Shown: positions 45,423-59,183, counted from the stretch's first letter. The stretch: DNA of 64,000 nt from Dipetalonema caudispina (GCA_013365325.1 JABVXV010000266.1:1-64000); one strand, 5' to 3'. Notes: generated by a model from the sequence alone, not told the origin. Program-made: numbers and translations.

Positions 45423-46878
45423 ATGTTTGATAAACTGAACGAAAAATTCACTCTTGCAGCACTTAACCTTGATGAGGTAATTAATTTCATTCATTTTTCC
45501 TAACTTTTTTCTTTTCTTTCAAATTTACAACGATCAATCTGCGTAGTATTTCATTAATTACACATATGCTGTAATATTTGTATTACGTTTAGAATTCAAC
45601 ATAAAACATTAAGCATTCTTTTACTTTTTCATTTATAAAATTGTAATTAAATAAGGTTGAGGAAAAATAATTTTATTTTTTTGTTAAGAAAAAAAAAAAA
45701 AAAAACTTTTTCAAAATTATTTATGATTAAATACGAATAAAAATTATCATTTCAATTCTTAGAAGATTAATGCATGCTCTTTATTGAATATTCCTGAAAA
45801 GCCATGGATAATATTTACCCGATTAACCTATGGCCATTTTTTCTTGGCTGCTACATTATTTATCGTTGGAATATTATGTTTTTGTCTTGGTTTACAATAT
45901 AGTATTATGTATAATGAAGTAAATTGTACTGATGGTACTAATATATGGATTCCATTGCTTAATTTGGTTAGCATACTTTTTTTTTTTTTTTTTATTTCTA
46001 TTTCTTTTTCTTATCTTTAAAAAAAAAAAGAAAAATGTTTTTATGAAGAAATTTTTGTGAACAAATTCTATTACATATTTTTTTTTTGATATTAGCTAAT
46101 AATTGCTATTGTTGTTAGATTTTTCAAGTTAAATGAATGAAATGAAATCTTTTTTCAATCAAAATTTCATTTATGGTTTATAATTTTTATAAATTAAATA
46201 AAAATTTCAATTTTCAAAATTTCCATTTTTTTAGAAAAATAAAAGAGGATTCTTTATAATGGCTGAAATGATGAAAGTTTTTGGAAAATACTCAAACAGA
46301 ACTATTCCGAATATTATTTTTATTTAGATTGTTTCATTATCTGGCTTATTCATGCTTCGGGCTCTTCATCTGCATTGGCCAGCTTTCATATATTGTCTTG
46401 GCTTATGCATTATGCTAATTATGATGCTCGTGACTATTAGTGACAGTATTTTGGCTTCATTACGTTGGTTTCATTTAGCAAGGAAGCCGATCGATCAATG
46501 GGCATCAACTTTTTCATGGATTGATTTAACTCTTGCTATTTTAGCCATATTAAACGGTGAAAATTTTTTTTTTCCTCTTTTTATTTTTATTTTTACATTT
46601 ATTTACATTGAAATTATATGAAACACGTAAATTAATTTCTTTCACTATTAACCAATCAATATTGCTATCATTCAACATTGAGCATTAAATGTTGCTCAAA
46701 TTAATATTACAAATACATGTTTTTTTTTTTTTTTTTTGTTGATATAAAGTTGAATATTATTTTTACGTTCACTATTTCATTGTAATTTATGCAAATTAAT
46801 ATATTTGCAGAAATCACATGTATATGTATTTTGGTACCATTTGCAAAGTATTGGTATCAGCCAACAACAAGTAATTGA
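45423..46878 (+). CDS. Unrecognised four-span membrane protein
   Basis: Four exons: 45423-45476, 45763-45966, 46328-46556 and 46811-46878, phases 0, 0 and 1, giving 184 residues. Four hydrophobic spans are visible: about 45-66 (FFLAATLFIVGILCFCLGLQ), 80-100 (IWIPLLNLIVSLSGLFML), 107-130 (FIYCLGLCIMLIMMLVTISD) and 150-172 (IDLTLAILAILNGEITCICI). The loop between spans 1 and 2 has an NCT glycosylation sequon, so it is probably extracellular with both ends in the cytosol. This resembles MARVEL or tetraspan-type small proteins in layout, but I see no CCG motif or other family signature and give no function. The exon 1 to 2 join is the weakest part, and GTAATT at 46871 could be a donor to a further exon. 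The gene is convergent with the nuclear receptor. Confidence 0.75.
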
Positions 46879-47459
46879 ATTTTGACGTAAATTAATTTAA
46901 TTTGTTCAAACTTTTCCTTATAGCAAAAACTTTTTATTAAACACTTCTATTTAACGTTAAATGCATTTTTCACACAAAATTTTCTTGACAGTTAATTCAA
47001 TGATTATAACTATTGTTGAAACGAATAGTTTTTAGAAAAAAGAAATTGAATCATCAAATTATATTTTCTTTTTTTTGGAATTATTAAAATATCACAATAA
47101 TATTAGAAAAATTTTTATCATAATTTTTGAAATTTAAAAGTAAACTGCGACTATTTTTTTATTATCAGGAAAAAAACTGAGATGATGACATCTTCCATTT
47201 TTTTCGTATTCACATTTATTCAAATATTTACAAATTATTGAATTACAGATATTTCAAAAGCATAATTATCATATAAACTTTGCATGTTTTTGTTATTTCC
47301 AGTTTTTCATATGATTGATCATTTTATTTTTTAACCTTTTCTTATTCTACCTTAGCATTTCTTTGAACTTTCACGAATTTAGGAACAAAATTTTATGGTT
47401 AAAATTCTGATCGATGAAGTCGATAAGGAATATTAGTTCTAACATCGTTTATTTTGATA
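46879..47459. other. Short gap between convergent genes
   Basis: 581 bases between two stop codons on opposite strands. It contains a minus-strand AATAAA (47220-47215) suited to the nuclear receptor. I see no room or sequence for a ligand-binding domain here. Confidence 0.55.
47215..47220 (-). terminator. Poly-A signal AATAAA of the nuclear receptor gene
   Basis: Reads TTTATT on the plus strand, about 240 bases beyond the receptor stop codon. Confidence 0.4.
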
Positions 47460-50400
47460 TCAGTGATGGATCCATTCTTTATTATCGATAATTGATGTTT
47501 GAGTATCATTATGATTATCATGTTGATAGTTGTAGTTTTCTTTGTATTCCTTCCTTTGCCTTTTATTTTGTACATCTGAAAGAGAAAAAAAATTTTCAAA
47601 CAACTATAATTTTTTTTTAAAGTAAAACTAAAATAAATTTGAATTAATTTAGAAATTCGGATTAAAATGTACTTAGTACGAGAGAGAAAAAAAGTAAAAA
47701 AATGTAGAATTTATTTGCAAAAAAAGTAATTTGTCCAACTGATGATATCAAGTCAAAGAAAAAAAAATTTTAATTTAGTCGTCAATAATTTAAATTTACA
47801 TTAGACAAGAATTACTGTCTTTTTTTTTTGAACTGATATCACTATTTGGGTAAAGTTCTATTTGGGTAAAACCTGTCTAGTTTCCCAATTATAACTTAAT
47901 AATACAATTATTTTAATTATCGATTCATTTATTCGAGCAAACAAATTTGTGTATTATTTTTCGATTAATTTTATTTTCTTATCACTTCTAATCAATTCAT
48001 ACTTTTCACTATCACAAATTTTCACCCATTTAATTCATTGCACTATAAATTAATTAACCAATTTAATTTATAGATTATTTTCACTAATCTATTTTATCAG
48101 TAAGACACAAACTGATGGTAATCTTTTTGAAGACGAATGACCTAACACTTGCAGTTTGCATTTTATTAAATATGCATGCATGCTGTTATGCAAGTATCGT
48201 AAATTTCTTCATTAATTTTTACATAAAATTTATCAAATGATAATTGTACTAATCCATTGAAATAATCGCAATAATTTTATAATTTATTATTGTAATATGT
48301 TAAAAGTTTGAAAAACAAATGCTAAAATTTCATAGTAGATGCAATAATTAATGACTACGACAACTGATTACTAGCCTGGACAAATTCAAAAGTTAAATTT
48401 TTAGAAATTTTCGCTATTATCATACAGCTAATGTTTATGACATTCATTGAATTATTTTTTATGACATTTTAAATTCACTAAATTATTTTTTATGACATTT
48501 ATTAAATTATTTTTTATGACCATTTTATGACATTTATTAAATTGTGATTTTTACCTTTATCAGTAAAATAATGCTGCTAATATTAATAATGATAATATAA
48601 TTCTTTGGATTATTGATGAATTTAAAAGATATAAAGTTGCTTACTTTCTGGAAGCATGCCAATATGAAGACATCGTTTCATACGACAGCTACGACATATT
48701 TTACGATAACCAGTAGCTGAAAATGATTAATAAAAAAGTGTTGGTAAGAATCAAATATTGGAAATATGATACTATAATCTATATGTTGCACTAAAATTTC
48801 ATTTCATTTCTTTTATCTTTTTCAAACATTAATTAATTTGCAATAGAAATGAAAATTTTATCAATGAAAAAAATGTTTTTTCTAATTATATCATCTTGGA
48901 AATTTGTCGAAATCATCAAACACATCATTATCATCATCATCATCACTATCATACATACCGTAATTTAATTTTACATCACAACGCTGTGATCGTTTGCAAG
49001 TGTAACTCTTTTCATCGCTGACTGTTCTTCTGAAATAATTATCGATACTGTAAAAATTTCTTTAGTATAATGAAAATGTATTTCTATGTGAGTATCATAT
49101 TTCGAAAATGAAAAATTTGCTGGCACCGTAGTATGATGATACATTATTTTGTAACAACGAATAATTCTCTATCCCCTCTTACGATATAATATTGGTAGAA
49201 AAGATAATACAAAATTATTATATGGTAATTTAAAATTCGATAATATGTGATTGAAATTGAAAGGATACTGTAGCGTCAATCATAAAATGTTCTATCTTCT
49301 CCGTATATAATATCTAAGATAATGCATTAAAAAATCCTGGAATTTATTACTGACAATCAATATTTTGAGCAATGGAAACAAGAAATCACTGTGTTGTAAA
49401 TATTAAGAATAGCGAAATTTGAAATTTTTGAAATAATATTTAAATAAATAGCACATTAAAATATTTCAATTTGCAAATTTGTTAAAGCAAAAATTATAAA
49501 TGTTTAAGAAAATTAAAATTTTATATTAAAAATGGATTAACCGGAAAAATGCAGCGCAAGCAGCGCATGTTTTGGCTCCAAAATGCAATCCATTGGAAGC
49601 GGCAGCAAGGCAAACCTGGCATAATTGTTCACCGGATGTTTTCCGTATTGCTACTGGAGGTGGTGCTCTTGGTACAGATTGTTGTGGTATGGAAGGAGTT
49701 GATAACGTATTAGATGAATCAAATGATAATAGTGAATAGCTAAAAATTTAAATAATTCAAATTAAAAAACTGAAATCCAATAGTCTGCTAACCAAAATAT
49801 AGTGAAACGTTATCATAAATAATTGAACATCTTATTTTCTCACTTTCTTCTCTTTTAAGTATTTTATCATTGAAAGGATTTGCCAAGAGATCGATTATAA
49901 TTGTAATTAACAAATTAGTATCTCAAATGTTGATGAGAAGAATAGTAGTTAGGACAAAACAAAACGTTGCAGATTCAATTGAAATAAAAGTTGAATATTT
50001 CAAGAATTAAGCTAAAATAGAGCTTAAAAAGTTTCAAATTGAAAGAAAATCTTTTATTTTAAAGTGATAATCTCAAACGACCGACAGAGAACATTTAGAC
50101 TAAAAAAAATTAGAAAAATATTTAAGGATTACGGTATTCGTTAAATTTTCGTAAGCTTGTCTTATGGGTGCAAAGATTGTTATCATAACCATATATTTAA
50201 GATAGAATTTCTTCCTTTTTGAATAGTAAATGTTAAAATTTCTCAATCTCAGTGATGTATTTTTATATCGCATCTCTGCAGAAAATAGCAGGGATACTGT
50301 AGTTGAAGGGAAGATAACGGATATACTGTATATTGGAACTTGTCCAATGGTAATACGGGAAGTTCGGAAAAAGCAATGGGTGGGAACTTTTCGTTTCACT

Positions 50401-51688
50401 TAACTAAAAGCTAGAAATTCTGAGGACACAGAAATGAATGTTTTATTCTTATATATATTCACATAATTGTCTTCCAAAAAAATAAATGAGGCAAATTTCA
50501 GGGTTATTATTTTTACCTTTCGAATTTTAAATTTATTGTTTTTTTTTTTTTTTTTTTTTTTTTTAAATAAATAATTCACAATAAAATTAAAGCAAACGGG
50601 ATAGTTTGATCTTTTACTCGATTAATATGTTATGTGATTTTAATTTGTTGCATTCATTGAATAATCAAATGATCAGCTTGTTTTTCTTCTTTATTTCTAT
50701 TTTGAATTTGAAATTTTTAGAATTCAAAGAAAGTCTTCAATCTGTAAAAACTGAATACTAAAATTGCATTTATTTATTACTAAAACTTAATTATGCCTAC
50801 AACTTTTAATGTACCTTTGTTCGGATGAAAGTTTTGTTGATAATGGTACGGTGAAATCTTTAACATTATGAGGGCTTGAATAAATTGGTGGAGCTGTTGT
50901 TATCATTTGTCGAACTGGTAAACCGGTAAAATTACTGCTAGGGTCCTAAAAAATGAACTTACATATTTCAATTTTTGTAAATAAAAAGTTTCAGAAAAAG
51001 TAAAGTATGAGATGAGGAAAAATTATTTTGAAAAAACAAAAAATTTTTTGTAAAATTTTTTTTCGCAAATTAAAAAAGCAAATACATTGGGAATATGAAA
51101 AAATGATATACGAAGAATTGATTTAGTCAACAATTGTACTGATAATTTAATTTTGAAAATAGAATATGGCGATATATAATTATCTCTATGATAACAATTT
51201 CTATCTAATTGCTTGACATGGAATACTTATTGTGTAATCTATCTATTGTCATTTGATATCTCAGTTGAAAATTTTCATCATTATAAACTCAAACTATTAG
51301 GTATTTTCATGCTTTGGCATATCTATTAGAATATGAACATTTAGATAATCGCAATCAAATAAATTTTTAAATAGTAGCCTTTTAGGTTGAAATTAATGAC
51401 TATTTTTTTAAGATCGGTTAAAATACCGCACTAAAATAAATAAAGTACCGGCATCTGTGATAATGGTACAATACAATGTGGACCAGTGAAATTATTGCTA
51501 ACAGTATGCCCAATATTGGTGCAAAATGTTGGATCATAGTCCCAAAAGAAGAATGATGACGTAGTAGCATCACGTATCGGATCAAGCAGAACTGGAATCG
51601 ATGCATTTTCAACATGATGATAGTATTCATCAGTTTGAGATAAAGTGAAACCATGCTGCCAAATATTACCGCAATTCCTATTATCCAT
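47460..51688 (-). CDS. Nuclear hormone receptor with DNA-binding domain but no ligand-binding domain
   Basis: Six exons in transcript order: 51688-51449, 50945-50815, 49739-49542, 49029-48959, 48716-48645 and 47575-47460, giving 275 residues. Residues 1-163 are a Ser/Pro/Thr-rich N-terminal region (for example IPQQSVPRAPPPVA). The two C4 zinc fingers use Cys164, 167, 182 and 185, and Cys201, 207, 221 and 224. The P-box region CAACAAFFRR is typical of the nematode-expanded (HNF4-derived) receptors. GYRKICRSCRMKRCLHIGM closes the domain. After LPEN VQNKRQRKEY only about 35 polar residues follow before TGA, so the ligand-binding domain is missing. The last exon has no internal GT donor except at its very start, so a missed exon is unlikely. 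It probably binds DNA as a ligand-independent transcription factor (inference). A splice acceptor precedes the ATG by 45 bases. Confidence 0.9.
48433..48543. repeat. Irregular tandem repeat in receptor intron 5
   Basis: The phrase TTATGACATT(T/C)ATT.AATTA recurs four or five times with spacing of roughly 20-30 bases. Confidence 0.6.
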
Positions 51689-51735
51689 TTCTCTCCTAGT
51701 TTTTGGATGTACAAACTTCGGAATTTCCTGAATCT
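51689..51735 (-). promoter_or_regulatory. Candidate trans-splice acceptor of the receptor gene
   Basis: On the minus strand AAAATTTTCAG ends at 51734, giving a 45-base leader before the ATG at 51688. Confidence 0.5.
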
Positions 51736-52954
51736 GAAAATTTTAACTTGATGTGATTAGAAATATTTGGCCAAGAAGTTAGTATATCTATTTCTATTTT
51801 ATATACTTTTATTCATGAAACACATTTGAATATACAAATTTAAAAAGCTTAATTCACAGAAAAAAAGATGCAGCAATAATTTCATATTATTTAAATGACC
51901 ACAATAATATGCTTTAAAATTTAAAATTTGAGAGCATGAAAAATTTCAATTTAAAAGCTTCAATTCTCTTTTAATTTTTATACTTTTTACTTCTTTTTTT
52001 TCTGCCATTTTTCTGAATTGTATTGGAAAATTTGTTGTTAACAAACAAAAACATGAAAAAAAAAAACCTTGTTTAAAATTTTAATTTGTATTACAAACAT
52101 TATTAGAAACAATTTTTTATTTGTTTATCCTATATTTATTTACTTAGATATTTATTTGCTTATTCATTTGTTTATTTGTTTATTTATACACTCACATGTA
52201 TATTTATTTGTTTCTATATATATATATATATATGCTTCAATACTACAAATTATTTGAATTCCATGCTGAGTACAAATTTCATAGTTTAATTTGTTGTAAT
52301 GTAACTGCTAGTAGTAACAACGGCTATGTATTGTAGTAGTATTACTACACTATGCTTCAAATTATTAGCACTACTAAGTGTTTGATAAATATTTCCGCAA
52401 TTAACTTTTCAAATGATTTATTTCACTAATAGAAAAAAAAAAAGAAAAAACTGAAAAAATATAAAAGTGAAAAAAAAAATTTGCAAATTTCAAATTTAAA
52501 TAAATGTAAGTAATAAAAAGTACAAAAAAATATATTTGATAAAGCTATAAGAAAATGAAAAAGAATTGAAGTATGCCTTAGTAACATATTATAATGTTTT
52601 AGCAAGTTGTTATGCATTAAATAGTAGTAAAATGTTAGCTAGCATTATTTAGCATTATTGAGGTATTAATGAAGTTACCTTTAACTATGCAAAAATATAA
52701 TAATAATAAGGTGATAGTAAAGCATGTGAAATAAATGTGCTAATTATAAGCATGACAAATTAATGAGGGAAAGGTGCATTTTTACGGGGAATATATTGAA
52801 AATGTTTGAATCAAATATTATACTGCTTATATTGCTTATTTCACAAATATTACTTCTTGTTAATTAGCAAAAGTATACATGATTATTATAACACATGTTT
52901 ACAGATCGTTTGCAAATCTTTCAAAATATATCTTTAGTTATATTTTCAGATTTA

Positions 52955-53278
52955 TATCCATATCTATTCATCCATTCATCTATCCATTCATCCATTTGTC
53001 CATCTATCCATCTATCCATCTATCCATCCATCCATCCATCCATCCATGAATCTATCCATCTATCCATCCATCCATCCATCTATCCATCCATCTATCCATC
53101 TATTCATCTATCTATCTATCCATCTATCCATTCATCCATCTATCCATCTATCTATCTATCCATCCATCTATCCATCCATCCATCCATCCATCAATCTATC
53201 CATCTATCCATCCATCCATCCATCTATCTATCCATCTATCCATCTATCCATCTATCCATCCATCTATCTATATATATA
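52955..53278. repeat. (CATC)n/(TATC)n tetranucleotide microsatellite
   Basis: About 320 bases of CATC and TATC units in mixed order, ending in a short TA run. The Ser-Ile-His-Pro-rich open frames through it are repeat by-products. Confidence 0.97.
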
Positions 53279-55160
53279 TTTTTTCAATATATGTTTCGGT
53301 AAACATTTCTCTTTGTAGCGTAAAGCTTTTCCACTATTTTTTTTAATGTTTAAACTTCTCATTTTATTTAATTCTCAGCAAAAGTATCATTCTCCCTCAT
53401 TGTCTTTTAAAATTTGATCATATTTTTTTTTTTTTTTTTTTTTTTTGAAGCTTACCTTTTTATCGTATTAATCCTATGTTTAACTCGTTTTTCATTACCT
53501 TCTTATAATTTTCTACCGTTTTAATTAATTCCTTTTTCTTCGTACTATTTCAAAGTTTTAATTTTATCATTTAACATTTATCCTTCTCTACAATTATTTT
53601 ATTGATATGCAATTTTTAATATTTTCAAACTAATAAATCGATGTATATTTTTTTTTTTAATTGTATCATTGAATTACATATAATTAATTGTATTTATACA
53701 TATATATTTTGAATGAAATTTCTTTATCTTATTTCATTTTCTTGTTATTGTTAGGAACATTTTATTCCATAATTTTTATATATAATTTAATTTCTTCATT
53801 TTTTTTTTTTTTTTATTCATTCATTTCCTAAATTAATTAAGCTCTCAATTCATTCATATTGCCTTATCTTTTTTTCCATTATAGCTCATCTAATTCTCAT
53901 ATAGTATTTTGATTTTGGAATTTTCTTTTTTCTACATTAATATTTGAACATATCATGTAATTCATTCCTTTAATTTTACTTAGTATTAAATGAATTTCAA
54001 AGTTAATAAATTAATCCTAACGTTTGCATAGATATCAACGAATGCTAAATTAATTAATTTGACATTAAGCTTTATATTTGCAATTTCCTCTCATAGCATC
54101 ATTCATATATTTCGTCAATGGAATAAAACATTTTCATGTGTAATTTTTGTAATTTGAATAAATCATTAATGGAATTATTGTGGAAAAGAATGAGCATTTA
54201 ATGAATTTCTCTTTTAACTTAAAGATAATTTCATATTAATTAATTATTGAAGTGGATTTGTTCGTTTAGACTAAAATTAGTCAGGTTGCTAACTTTTACA
54301 ATTGTAATGGATTTTCTTCAAGATCATCTAACTGAAAAGGCTTCCAATAAAACTTATCCATAATTAGATATTTCTTTGTCTTGAATACATCTTGAAAAAT
54401 TAAATATTTCTCTCTGTTCTGTCGTAAAGATTTCACTTTTTATCTTTACCATTCCTGAAATGTACATTTGAATGTCAGTGATTGCTTAATTGTTCCGGTA
54501 AACTAAATTCATTATTGTGTAGTTAACCGGAAACAATTTTTCTATAGTTTGTTTTTTTTTTTTTTTTTAGCAAAAAATTTCAATCAATCTTTCAATTGTT
54601 AATTTCATCATTCTGCTACAAGAAAATGATGACATTTAATTCATAAATTTTCCAAAAAAAAAAAAAAACTTTGTTAAATATATTTTTTTCATTTAAGCGA
54701 TAAAATGTATGATACACTTATAAAAGTGAATAAAAAATCGTTTAATCTTAGAAATATTATTTAGTTCTGATATGTTAATTTTGCAGAATAATGATATGCA
54801 AGTGCTCTTTGATTAACAGCAATAATAATTATAATAAATTGTATTGGTCGGTAATAAATTACCAAGGTGACGAAATGATTCATTTGATGAAATAAATATG
54901 TAAAATGCTGAAATATGCTTGCAGAAAAATATTATTTCATGTAACTTTTTTTTTAATTAACATTTGTTATATTATAAATTTATCTACAGTAATGAATTGA
55001 ATTTTGAAAGAGTAAAAAGTTGAATGCATTATACTTTTTGATTATTTGCTTAATGTAGTAGGATATCATTGACTTCTTAATGTTATTTAACATTTTACAC
55101 ATACAAAACAATGTTTCAAATATTAAACAAAAAGAGTAATGGAAAAATATTTATAATTAG

Positions 55161-55286
55161 CAATGTATTCGTAAATTTGTGTTAAAAACTTGAACGTTGA
55201 ATCTACAATATTTATTTATGTGTTTTGTTAATAGAAATGAGTACGGATAATGCGTCGTATTCGTAACAATAATTCACATCGATAAC
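55161..55286 (+). repeat. 126-bp duplicated segment, copy A
   Basis: About 94% identical, with about seven mismatches and no gaps, to 63875-64000 in the same orientation. It lies 1.9 kb upstream of the first serpin start. It is not open in any frame for its full length. Confidence 0.9.
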
Positions 55287-57159
55287 GATCATATTGAATC
55301 GATATTTATTTTGATAAAATGAAATGATGTAGCAATTTGCTTTTGTATTTGCATCAGTATGTATCGGATTGATAACTTAGTTTCAATATGTAATTTGTGT
55401 TACATTATCCGAATTTGGCTATCGTCCGGTAGTAAATAGCATACCAAATCTATTTTCTTCTGTACCGATAACCTATGCTATCAATTTCGCTCTATCTCTT
55501 CTTCATTATGATTCGAAGTTCAGTAACATGTAAGTGAGAATGCTTAAATTTTTATTGTCATCTTTTATCGTTAGATAGAGAAATACTTCTTCCATTCTCT
55601 TCTTTGTTTTGCTTAAGAAAATCGTTATGTTGAAAGTTTCCATTTAAATATTTGCCAAAAAAAAAAAGAAAGCATAAATTTCAAGATTTATAGTAGGGAC
55701 GATTTGTAACACTTGCAACTAAAGAGCTTACATTGTGCCAAAAATTTACAAACATTACGAACACGTAGAAGGCCATATTTGGTAGCTTTATGCTCAAATA
55801 TTTTCTAACTCTTTTGATGCATAAATATATTTATCGTTATTTTCGTACAAAATTACAAATTAAAGAATAAATTTAAATATTCAATTGATATATTGAATGG
55901 CGTAGTATTAAAACATATCAATTCCATATTATCATATCATAAAATTGCATTGTGTTAGAGTATGCATGCATAATTTACTATTGCTAAATTTGTTCAAATT
56001 TTCTCAATTATTTCATTCCTCTATGAAATTGTTAACATTTTCATGAAGTCTGATACTGACTGCTCATTAATAGTATCATTGACAATGTATCTGTTATCAT
56101 TATATCCCAGAATAATTCAACTTTTCTACCTGCTACAGTTTTATATTATATGCAAAATTGATTATTTCAAAAAATTTAACAATTTAAAATTGTTAATTGT
56201 TGCATTCGATCAAAAATTTGTCTTGAACATAAAATAGTAAGGGAAAAAAAAAAAAAGAGAAATTTTAGCTATTGATAAGTATCCTTGTTGTTCTCTGTTA
56301 AACAATCAGATAGCAATGCTTCTTTAATTTTCTTTCCAAGCAATCATTAAAGATTTCAGAAAAAAAAAGTGATGTTAGTTTAGGCATAGAAATTTAAAAA
56401 AAAAAAATTTTCAAAGAATTGCGATGAAAATATGTCAGTGAAATAACTTCAAAAGTTAGCATTCTTTAATATTTTTAAATTCATTCAGCATTGTGTACCA
56501 AAGATTTATGACAAACAAACCTTGTGATTTAGTTAAAATTATAAAATTTGAATATCGCTGATGCTACTATCATCAAAGCTTCACTATGTTGAAAATTTTG
56601 TTTCGCCAAAATTATGAATTTTGGGAAGATGGGAAGAATGATGAATGGTTACTAAATTTAATTAAAATAAGCTGTCACAAATTAATTTAAGATTATTTTT
56701 CTGTTGTCATTAAACATTTTGTAACAAAAACACTTAGCAGGTAATAATCTTTGATAGCTTTGAATCAGATAAGCTTTTCCGTTTGCCAAATTAAAATTAG
56801 AAAAATAATTGTTATCAATGTTTGTACAGGTGATTACCACGATAAAAATGTAAATAAATGTATGCTCTCATTTCTACTCCATAAAATATTTTTGTATGTT
56901 TTTGTGCTAAAAATAACAACCAACAAATACCAATATCCTATCGTAACTCAACGATATAAATATCTTTCAACATAATGAAATTTCATTAATACCAACTTCA
57001 TCAGCTTACACCACTATGATCCAATGCGGATAGATAAGCAAACAAAGTTTGCATATCACTATGGGTAAAGCTATTCGGTTATGGGTTAACTCTTTTATGA
57101 TCATGTTTGAGTGGATTCGAGTATTATATAATTTTAATATCTTAAGTACCTCATTAATA

Positions 57160-57166
57160 TTTCAGA
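57160..57166 (+). promoter_or_regulatory. Candidate trans-splice acceptor of serpin 1
   Basis: TTTCAG followed by a single A and then the ATG. The same arrangement occurs at serpin 2, so the leader would be joined almost directly to the start codon. Confidence 0.6.
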
Positions 57167-59183
57167 ATGATTAATCAAGCAATTATTGTCACGTTACTTC
57201 TGATTGTGGATATACAATTCATATTGATATTTGGCGGAATGTGTGTTGAAAAATTAAAGATTTCTTAGGGTGTAATATTTTCGGAGTAATTAAAAAACTT
57301 TAATTAAATTAGCAATGATCATTTCTTTGATACAACTCCAAGCTTAACTTTCCTATTTTTCTTTATTGGGAAATTTTTTTTTAGTTCCTTGACAGATTAT
57401 GCGCAGTTTAATTTTGCGGTGAATTTACTGCAAAAAGTAGCAAACGATGATAAATCAGCCATCATATCTCCTTTTTCGGTGTCAACTTCACTTTTTATGG
57501 TTTATCTCGCAGCGAATGGTAGAACAGAGCAACAATTGAAGAATATTCTTGGAGGAAGTAATAAGCGACTGAAAATGTTTAAATTCTACAAAATTATCTT
57601 CTGATTTAGAAACAATTGAGGACGCATTTAATCACGCAAATATTTTACTTATCGCCAAAACTAAGGTTTCTGCTGCCAAGAATGCCATAATTGGAAGAGT
57701 TCATTCCGGAAATGATAAACTGATCGTTTTTTTTAAATTAACATCTAGCTAATTTCTCAGATGCAAGCTCATCACAATTTCGACTGCACTTCGCCAAACA
57801 ATTAACTGAAATCGGAAGAGGAAGAAGCGAAAATTACACGTTGAATATAGCAAATCATCTTTACGTACGAGAGGGATTTCAAATAAAGAAAAGCTTTCAA
57901 AGAATGCTTCAACTCTATTACAACGAGACATTCAATAAATTTAACTTACAGCATAAAAATCAACTTTTACAGGTATGATCAATGATAAAAAAATAAATGT
58001 AGTATAAAGTGGGAAAGATGAGGTCAAAAAAAAAAAGAACTTAGGTGACAGCTTTACTGTTTTGTGAACTTATCAATCCTATCATCAGAGATATTTAACC
58101 AAAACACCGAAAATTCTTTTTTTCAGCAAATGAACAATTGGATTGCTGAAAGGACTAACAATAAAATTAAGGATATGATAACAGAAGATAGTATCAGCAC
58201 GGATGCAATTATATTGCTTTTAAATGCAATTTACTTTAGTGGCACTTGGAAAATACAATTCATTAAGCAAATCATTCAGCTAAAGCCATTTCATATTTCT
58301 AAAAAAGAAACAGTAATGGTAAATATTTAAAAATATATCATAATTAGAAATTTTCTGATTATTCATTTTGAATTACTGTCAGTTTCATTCAGATATCAAT
58401 GATGGAAAACAAATGTAAAGTATCATATTATGCAGATAATTTTGTAAAAATTATCAAACTTTCATATATTGGTAATGAAGTAGAAATGGTTTTCATATTG
58501 CCAAAAAAACGTTTTGGTTTATCGAAAGTTCTGAAATGTTTGACGGGTGAAAAACTAAGCAATTATATCAGTAATGCAACGATAAAAGATGTTGTTGTAA
58601 GTCATCTGTTCAATTTTTGTTAAACAATTCAATGAATTTTAGTTGAACATTAATGGTTGATAAAAGTGAAAACTTCCCGTGGACAATTCTGTTACCTATT
58701 TTGTTCAGTTTTCTCCTTCACATTAAAATAATTTTGGTTGTCAATTCAAACTTATTTGTAATTTTAGATCAAATTACCAAAATTTCGAGTGAAAGGGAAA
58801 TTGGAACTGAAAAATGCTCTGAAGAAAATTGGCATCATAGATATTTTCAGTGAAACAGCTAATCTTGGAAAGCTGACAGATGGGAAAGATTCAATTTTCG
58901 TGAGCAAAATTATGCATACAGGCTACATTATGGTTTGTGTGAACATTCTTCAATGAAAAATTTAACGGAAACTTCTTTTTGATGAATAATTTTTTGAAAT
59001 TTAAAAGATTCATTTATTAACCTACAGGTGGATGAAAAAGGGACAGAATCCGCGGCTGCCACTGTTGTTGAAATAATAAATCGTATGGATACACCGTACA
59101 CTTTTGTTGCTGATCAACCATTCCTTTTTGCAATCGTTAAAAACTTGAAGATTATTCTATTTCTTGGTCAGTTTATCAAGTGA
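57167..59183 (+). CDS. Secreted serpin 1, inhibitory-type loop
   Basis: Seven exons: 57167-57240, 57385-57557, 57761-57972, 58127-58318, 58393-58596, 58768-58932 and 59028-59183, giving 391 residues, normal for a serpin. The signal peptide MINQAIIVTLLLIVDIQFIL predicts secretion. Family features include ISPFSVSTSLFMVYLAANG, LLLNAIYFSGTWK, a VEMVFILPKKRFG strand, IKLPKFRVK and the C-terminal ADQPFLFAI. The hinge EKGTESAAAT (P17-P8) fits the inhibitory consensus. Counting from the P15 Gly345 gives P1 Arg359 and P1' Met360, so a trypsin-like protease target is inferred. Serpins trap serine proteases by loop cleavage; in filarial worms secreted members have been discussed in host interaction, but no role is shown here. 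It is a tandem paralogue of the gene at 60383, with the same intron phases (2,1,0,0,0,0). AATAAA lies at 59221-59226. Confidence 0.95.

Larger units (their letters stand above)
51736..57166. other. Intergenic, AT-rich, repeats, no gene recognised
   Basis: About 5.4 kb between the 5' ends of the receptor (-) and the first serpin (+). It contains a tetranucleotide tract (52955-53278), poly-T runs (53424-53446) and a 126-bp segment duplicated at the window's right end (55161-55286). I found no domain-bearing exon. The frames at 56043-56237 and 56751-56975 look random. Confidence 0.55.

Noticed and set aside
52895..53318. Ser-Ile-His-Pro repeat open frames
   Set aside because: Direct translation of the CATC/TATC microsatellite.
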